A DNA stretch of 64,000 nt from Anthonomus grandis grandis (Eukaryota > Arthropoda > Insecta > Coleoptera > Curculionidae): positions 18,323,644-18,387,643 of the forward strand of contig NC_065548.1 in assembly GCF_022605725.1 (NCBI RefSeq), given 5' to 3'. Shown here piece by piece: positions 58,986 through 64,000 of the stretch. A program made the translations under genes and the position numbers. The notes beneath the pieces were generated by a model. It made no database searches and was not told where the DNA came from. It was given only the letters and a program-made list of their open reading frames with translations. How positions within the stretch are numbered: the first letter of the stretch is position 1; each line of letters opens with the position of its first letter.

Positions 58986-59906
58986 TTTATTTTAATACTT
59001 AAATATCTTTTATATAGGGCATGCACCTAGTTCAATGACACTCACGTAGAATTTTGATATGAAAAAATCTTAAAAATCTTAGATCTGCGTATATTAGCTC
59101 TTTGATATATTGAACTTTTACTTATTTGTTAATGTTTTATTAGACAATAACATTTTGATTACTAAATACTAATTTTAAAATAAATTTTCCAATAATCAAA
59201 TTCCTACCCACAAATTATATTTGCAGAAATACAATGAACACAAAAGTAACGCTATAACCATACTAATTATTCTCCCATTGAAAGGAAAACCCTTTATACA
59301 ACTCACAGCTTAACTACGAAATTCTTACTTAATTACACGTTCTAATCTTATTAGTTGACCATAATATCTTAATCCTTTAATAATAGAGTATAGCAGATGA
59401 AAAGCCTTTTTGCTTACGTGAAGTATGTACCAAAGAAGCAGCTGGAATGCAACATAAGAAGTCCGTGTAGTATGATTTTTTTTAATAATTATCCCTCAAT
59501 GAATAAAAACTGATAATTCGATTTTCACATCGAATAATTTTACATTTAACAAGCTGTCATCTCTCCCCTCCAAGTGTTCTTTTTTTAATCTGAAGAATAT
59601 AATAAATATATCGACGTTGCATTATCAATACTGGATCCCATGGGATTCCTTTTATCGAAGCCCCCAATGCAATGGTGTAGAAAAATTGGCAATACAATAA
59701 AAAAAGGTCATAGGTTATACCTATAAGATGTTTATGGATAGGCATGGATGGATTTAGATATTTCATTCATAGTAATCTTTGGCTTACGTTTTTTTATTGC
59801 TTAGAGAGTATTGTTAAAAATGAAGATTATAAGCCTAATAAAAGGAAGAATATATATTCTCTTTTAGTTAAAATAAAAATTTAAGATAGAGAATGTGTGA
59901 CAAAAA

Positions 59907-60242
59907 AACGGACCGCAATTAAAAATAGGGAATTTGAATTACCGAAATTAAAAGTATAATAATTTTTCATGATGTATGATGTCACAAAAAATACTTCAAG
60001 TAGGAATATATGTATTTCATTTTTATATCTTGATTAAATTGATACAAATAGGTACAATCTAGGCACCATATTTTGAAGGGTAGTTATTGCATCAATAAAA
60101 ATATTACGAGAAATATCCTTTAAAGGAACTATAGAAATAGGCGCCATTTAAAAATAGGAAGTTCAGATCACCGGTCATAAAATTACTAAAATTAAAAGTA
60201 TCATTTTTCATGGTGACATGAAAACACGGAAGTAAGAATGCG
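59907..60242. repeat. Diverged direct repeat pair
   Basis: The segment 59907-60010 (...AATTAAAAATAGGGAATTTGAA ... AAAATTAAAAGTAT-like ... TTTTTCATG) recurs at 60140-60242 (TTTAAAAATAGGAAGTTCAG ... ATTAAAAGTATCATTTTTCA). The offset is about 230 bases. It is non-coding, possibly internal repeats of a short non-autonomous element. Confidence 0.5.
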
Positions 60243-62115
60243 AAGAATTCTTAATAATTAAGGCGTCTTGGTTCCGATGGGGTGGCCCCCTGCATTTAAG
60301 AGGGTGGCCTCATATTTTACATGTTTCGATTATATGGGATTTGCATGGGTGGTTTTCTTAAACCATAAGTTATGACTATTAGTTATGGTAAATTAATTTT
60401 TGAGTAATTAAAAGATTGGTAATGCACTGATACGCTGGCTATTGATCTTTTTTTACAGCCGCTCTATGGTGTTCTGATGATGTAGAGATCTCATAACCTG
60501 ATATCTTCCTAAAATATTAATTTAGATATTTACAATTCTTTGGCCAAATTTGCCAATAATGAATTGGAATAACATTTATTAGATTGTATTTAATATGACA
60601 CAAAAAAAGGCGTAATCTACAGAAAGCTACACTGCTTTTAACCGAGAAATCCAAAGCCATGTTAAGACAAAAAAAAAGATGATATTTATAGGCGAGTTAA
60701 TTATAAATTAAGTTTTTGCTAAGTACTAATATCTCTTTAAGCTAACCGCGCTTATTTCTTATCCCTCAATGAGTATATGTTGCATGTTGAATAGTTTCTT
60801 GCTTTTCATTTTGTTTTCTGGATAAATTAATTGTAATATCAATTCATAAAAGTCTAGTTGCTCTTTCTTATTTCTTAATTCTTAACCATATGTTTTCAAT
60901 CTCGCCAAAGGTGCTTCTTATAAGCCGAATCAAACCCTCCTTAATTTAGGGCAAATTATGATTTTTTTCGACGATTTTACACTTAAGGTTTTAGGTGTAT
61001 GTACATATGGCTCTAAGATAAAACTTCTTATCTCAATTCGTGCACCCGCAGTCGCGTATGCATCAATTTTTTATTAATTTTTAATTAATTGCAAAATAAA
61101 TTTTAAATTTTAAAGTTTTCCAATCACCAAGAAAACATTTAGTAAATGATAAATTAATTATGTCCCAAAACTTCTTAGGACTCAAGAACTAAATCTGGCA
61201 ACCTTGACATACGTATTTTTCTTGCTTTTCTTGTATTTGGAATGATAAGGCTGAATACGAATGATATTTGACGAATGTTATATGCAATTTCTTCTATCTA
61301 GGAAAAAATACAGTGGTCTTTTTTCAAATTTCTTTTATTTCTATAATATAAGTATGACTCTTTGTAATTTTGATCATATCCAACTGCATTTTCGCCATGG
61401 TACCTACCTTTTCGAAATTATTTATGACTTTGAATGCTTCATCAGAGACATTTCTTTATATTAATTGATGAATATTTCTCTTCTTTAATGAGTTATCTCT
61501 CTTCTATTACTTTTTTGATTTCTAATGTAGTCACCAGCATTGACTTGTTTTAAAATACATACCTTAGTTTCTGCAATATTTGTTTCGTCTTGTAAAAAAT
61601 TTCTTATGTATTAAGCCATTATTAGCTTAGGGTAACTATATATTTTTCTACACCAAATTATCTTAATTATTATTGTCTATAATTTTTTTGTAGTTTCTTT
61701 TAAGAACTTTTTTCAGATTTGGATGAAGTTATATTTATTTTCAGGATTTTTACCTCTTCCACCCACAAAAAAAACTATAAGTTTGGTCAAAAGTCAACTC
61801 TTAAATGGTTATACATTTTCATGCCATTTCTTTAATTTTTCTAGTTCTGAAAGATATTTGTCACCATTAATTGTTTAAGTTAATAAGTGATCTTTTAAGT
61901 TAACAAGTGAACAGGGGAAACTAAATTTAATTAATAATGAGATAACATAGATGAGTGAATTGAAAGTTAATCATGGACAAAAGACTAATTAGAAAAATAA
62001 CGGGTTGATGCATAGGGATATGCATATGCTACAGGGTTGTAGAAGTCTTCGACCAGTACTGCAGAATTCCAAAGGCTAATTTGGCACAATGTTCCATATA
62101 CTTATTGCTATATTT

Positions 62116-62144
62116 CTTAGCAATAAGTTTTTCTTATTGCTAAG
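62116..62144. repeat. Perfect 12-bp hairpin
   Basis: Arm CTTAGCAATAAG (62116-62127), loop TTTTT, inverse arm 62133-62144. A further direct copy of CTTATTGCTA precedes it at 62101. Confidence 0.65.
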
Positions 62145-62929
62145 TTTCTTACTAATATTTGGATGTTTAGTATTTTTTCTGAGACCATTTTCACATATTT
62201 CTTTCTATGTTACATTTCTCCGTTGCTAAAAGTGTCACCAATAATTGCATATTTTCATCAATAATTCTGTTTTCTGAGTCTAAGACTGACAGTAAATTAC
62301 TATATGAAATATATATTTAAATAAAGTTTGCACTCACTATAGACACGATAGTCAAATATACGTTGTGGGTTATAGAGCTTGGATATTAATTTGCATATTT
62401 TACTTTAATTAGTTTTTTATTAATAGCTTTTATATGATCATTAAAGCCTACCAGTTATGTTTTTTGAAGAGCAGTTCTCCTATATTTTATTTTACCATAC
62501 TTCAATATGACACTTTCTATGCCATATGCCCAAGTAGTTTCTATCAATAGTTATTCATGTTGTTCTTTGCTTATTGCAACGAGCTTATCCCGTATAACGT
62601 AAATATTTGCTCCTCTAGTCCGCTTACAAAGAAATGTCATTTAGACATTTACTAATTGAAGTTCCATTTGCAAGGTTTATGCAACCAGTTCGGTATATCT
62701 ATATGTTTAGATTGTAATGTTCACTACAATATTTAAGGCCCTTCCAAATCTCAACCAGAAAGAGATTCAGCTGAAAGCGCACAACAAACGTAATTTATAA
62801 GAGAATATGTTACAGTTATTAAACAGCTAATTTATGAAGCTAATCATAGGTTTAAATATACTAAAAAACAGTAGGTACTTATGATTTAAGCCCAAAACTA
62901 TGCCCAAATAAATTAAAATTAAAATAATA

Positions 62930-63240
62930 ATTCATTCGCCCATGAAGTGAGTCATTAATTTTTTACCGTTTCGAAATAATAACCTGAAATTTATTGATAA
63001 CAGACTTGTTTGTAACACGTGACACGTTTTTCCGACGAAACCATATTTCACGAAAATGTAACCGAGCGTGGCCATAACAACATGAATTAAATGCAATTAA
63101 TTAGGTCAACGTATGTCGCATTTGTTATGGCATTATGATGACATTGTTTTCAATATGGTGCAATTTAATTCCCGTTGTTAGTTTCGTTATGGATGCATAA
63201 AAAAGAACCATTAATTGATGTATATTCGTGAATAAAAATA
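62930..63240. promoter_or_regulatory. Candidate cis-regulatory island
   Basis: A non-coding patch less AT-skewed than its flanks, dense in homeodomain-like and POU-like cores: ATGCAATTAATTAGGTC (about 63089-63106), GGCCATAAC, TTAATTG and GGATGCATAA. It also has an E-box-like CACGTGACACGT stretch near 63018. It resembles conserved developmental enhancers in texture, but there is no comparative evidence here. Confidence 0.2.
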
Positions 63241-63607
63241 TTAAAAATTAACTGTCTTATTTTTTTATTTTAATATTATATTGAAGGAGAAGGTAAAAGA
63301 AAAAAGGAGAATTTTGTTGAGAAATTATACATAAATAGCCTCGCGGTGAAAGATACTAATAAGTTTTTAAAAGCTCATGAGTGAGCAAGGGTTTTTAATC
63401 AAAAGTTGTCAAAACATATATTTTATGATATGCCTATAAGGGAAATTCACAGAGAACATTTCGGTCACTTTTCGAAAACTATTCCCCTTGTAATGTCACA
63501 CATTTTAATTCGGGAGAAAATTAAAACTAAACTAAAACAACATACCAAAGTAGCATTATACTAAAGATGTAACTAATAGAGGGGAAAATGAAATGAAGCA
63601 ATGAAGC

Positions 63608-63811
63608 ATGGGCGAACAAATCTTAAACACTAACCAAACTCTACAATTGACTATATTAAAGGATTGGATCTTTATCCCTGTTAAGAATGTTTTTTTTTTT
63701 TTAAATGGATTAGTAAACTACAATGATATATCAAACGGCTCTAATGAAGGCAAGAAATATCAGAGTTTTAATAAGAATGTCTGGTTGTCTGGTCGACAGT
63801 TATTTTTGTAA
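63608..63811 (+). pseudogene. Transposase core fragment
   Basis: The frame ends FFFLNGLVNYNDISNGSNEG, then KKYQSFNKNVWLSGRQLFL. This aligns with SFFLNGLVNRHNCRYWSDNN ... QYPQKLNVWAGTF in the copy 2 transposase, the block just after the first catalytic Asp. The preceding DWIFIPVKNV is a weak match to the segment holding that Asp, which is itself lost. The homology ends at 63811. It is a short, old relic of the same superfamily as the TIR elements. Confidence 0.5.
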
Positions 63812-64000
63812 ACGCTTGGCAATACCGCATCCCTTCCATATCACGACGTCACCATGCGCGAGGAGAGCGCCGCGCGAGGTGTAGAAGTGGGAACGACGGA
63901 CTCTCTCGTTTTTGACTTTCTGACGACGCAAGCAATGGCGTCATACTATTTAATTTAATAATTTATACTGTACTTATTACTGTGTTTGGCAAATAAATGT
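63812..64000. other. CpG-rich segment at window end
   Basis: The stretch 63840-63945 is unusually rich in CG dinucleotides for this window (for example GACGTCACCATGCGCGAGG and GACGACGCAAGCAATGGCG). It could be the end of another repeat or a promoter continuing beyond the edge. Confidence 0.3.

Larger units (their letters stand above)
58986..62929. other. AT-rich stretch, no gene seen
   Basis: It contains a diverged direct repeat (59907-60010 and 60140-60242), a GC-richer patch near 60265-60320 and a 12-bp hairpin (62116-62144). A frame at 59557-59766 was considered for a retrotransposon fragment but not accepted. Confidence 0.4.

Noticed and set aside
59557..59766. A frame reading LDPMGFLLSKP on plus, reminiscent of the FDPLGFLSP motif of BEL/Pao retrotransposons
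   Set aside because: The match is a few residues only, with no protease, RT or integrase blocks nearby and stops soon after.
1..64000. CRISPR arrays, ribosome binding sites, operons and rRNA genes
   Set aside because: No regularly spaced direct repeats with unique spacers, no Shine-Dalgarno-led gene strings and no conserved rRNA segments were seen; the sequence is eukaryotic in character.

Overview
This window looks like non-coding, transposon-rich DNA from an insect nuclear genome, most plausibly a beetle. The sequence is strongly AT-rich, has spliced-gene architecture and no bacterial operon structure. It is packed with decayed DDE transposases that carry a DUF4817-like helix-turn-helix, with jockey-like LINE pieces and with R2-type LINE pieces. 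The beetle assignment is an inference from the repeat repertoire.

The one host gene I can support is a two-exon gene on the minus strand for a small secreted three-finger (Ly6/uPAR) protein. Exon 1 (14643-14691) encodes a signal peptide and ends in a GTAAG donor in phase 1. Exon 2 (9057-9385) encodes the whole ten-cysteine domain and has a polyadenylation signal just after the stop. The 5.3-kb intron holds a P-element/THAP9-like relic.

Four terminal-inverted-repeat (TIR) transposons of one superfamily are recognisable at 3519-5346, 19753-22096, 41681-43517 and 45770-48596. Two further relics lie at the window edges (1-645 and 63608-63811). All transposase genes are broken by stops, frameshifts or deletions. 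The 19753-22096 copy sits inside an older LINE, whose two halves flank it. The 45770-48596 copy has nested arms, and its right arm contains an inverted, internally deleted second copy of the transposase 5' end.

LINE relics lie at 7759-7915 (+), 19334-22985 (-, split), 26890-27360 (-), 32395-33300 (-), 49255-49640 (-), 52975-53560 (+), 54570-55975 (+) and 58105-58985 (+). Two tandem R2-type elements with restriction-like endonuclease (RLE) domains occupy 33815-37340 (-). A decayed SWIM zinc-finger plus YqaJ-nuclease gene (49795-50884, +) faces a convergent, unrecognised coding relic (50954-51214, -). A roughly 1.1-kb sequence is tandemly duplicated at 16030-18520. The remaining stretches are AT-rich non-coding DNA with scattered hairpins and a few GC-richer islands that could be regulatory.
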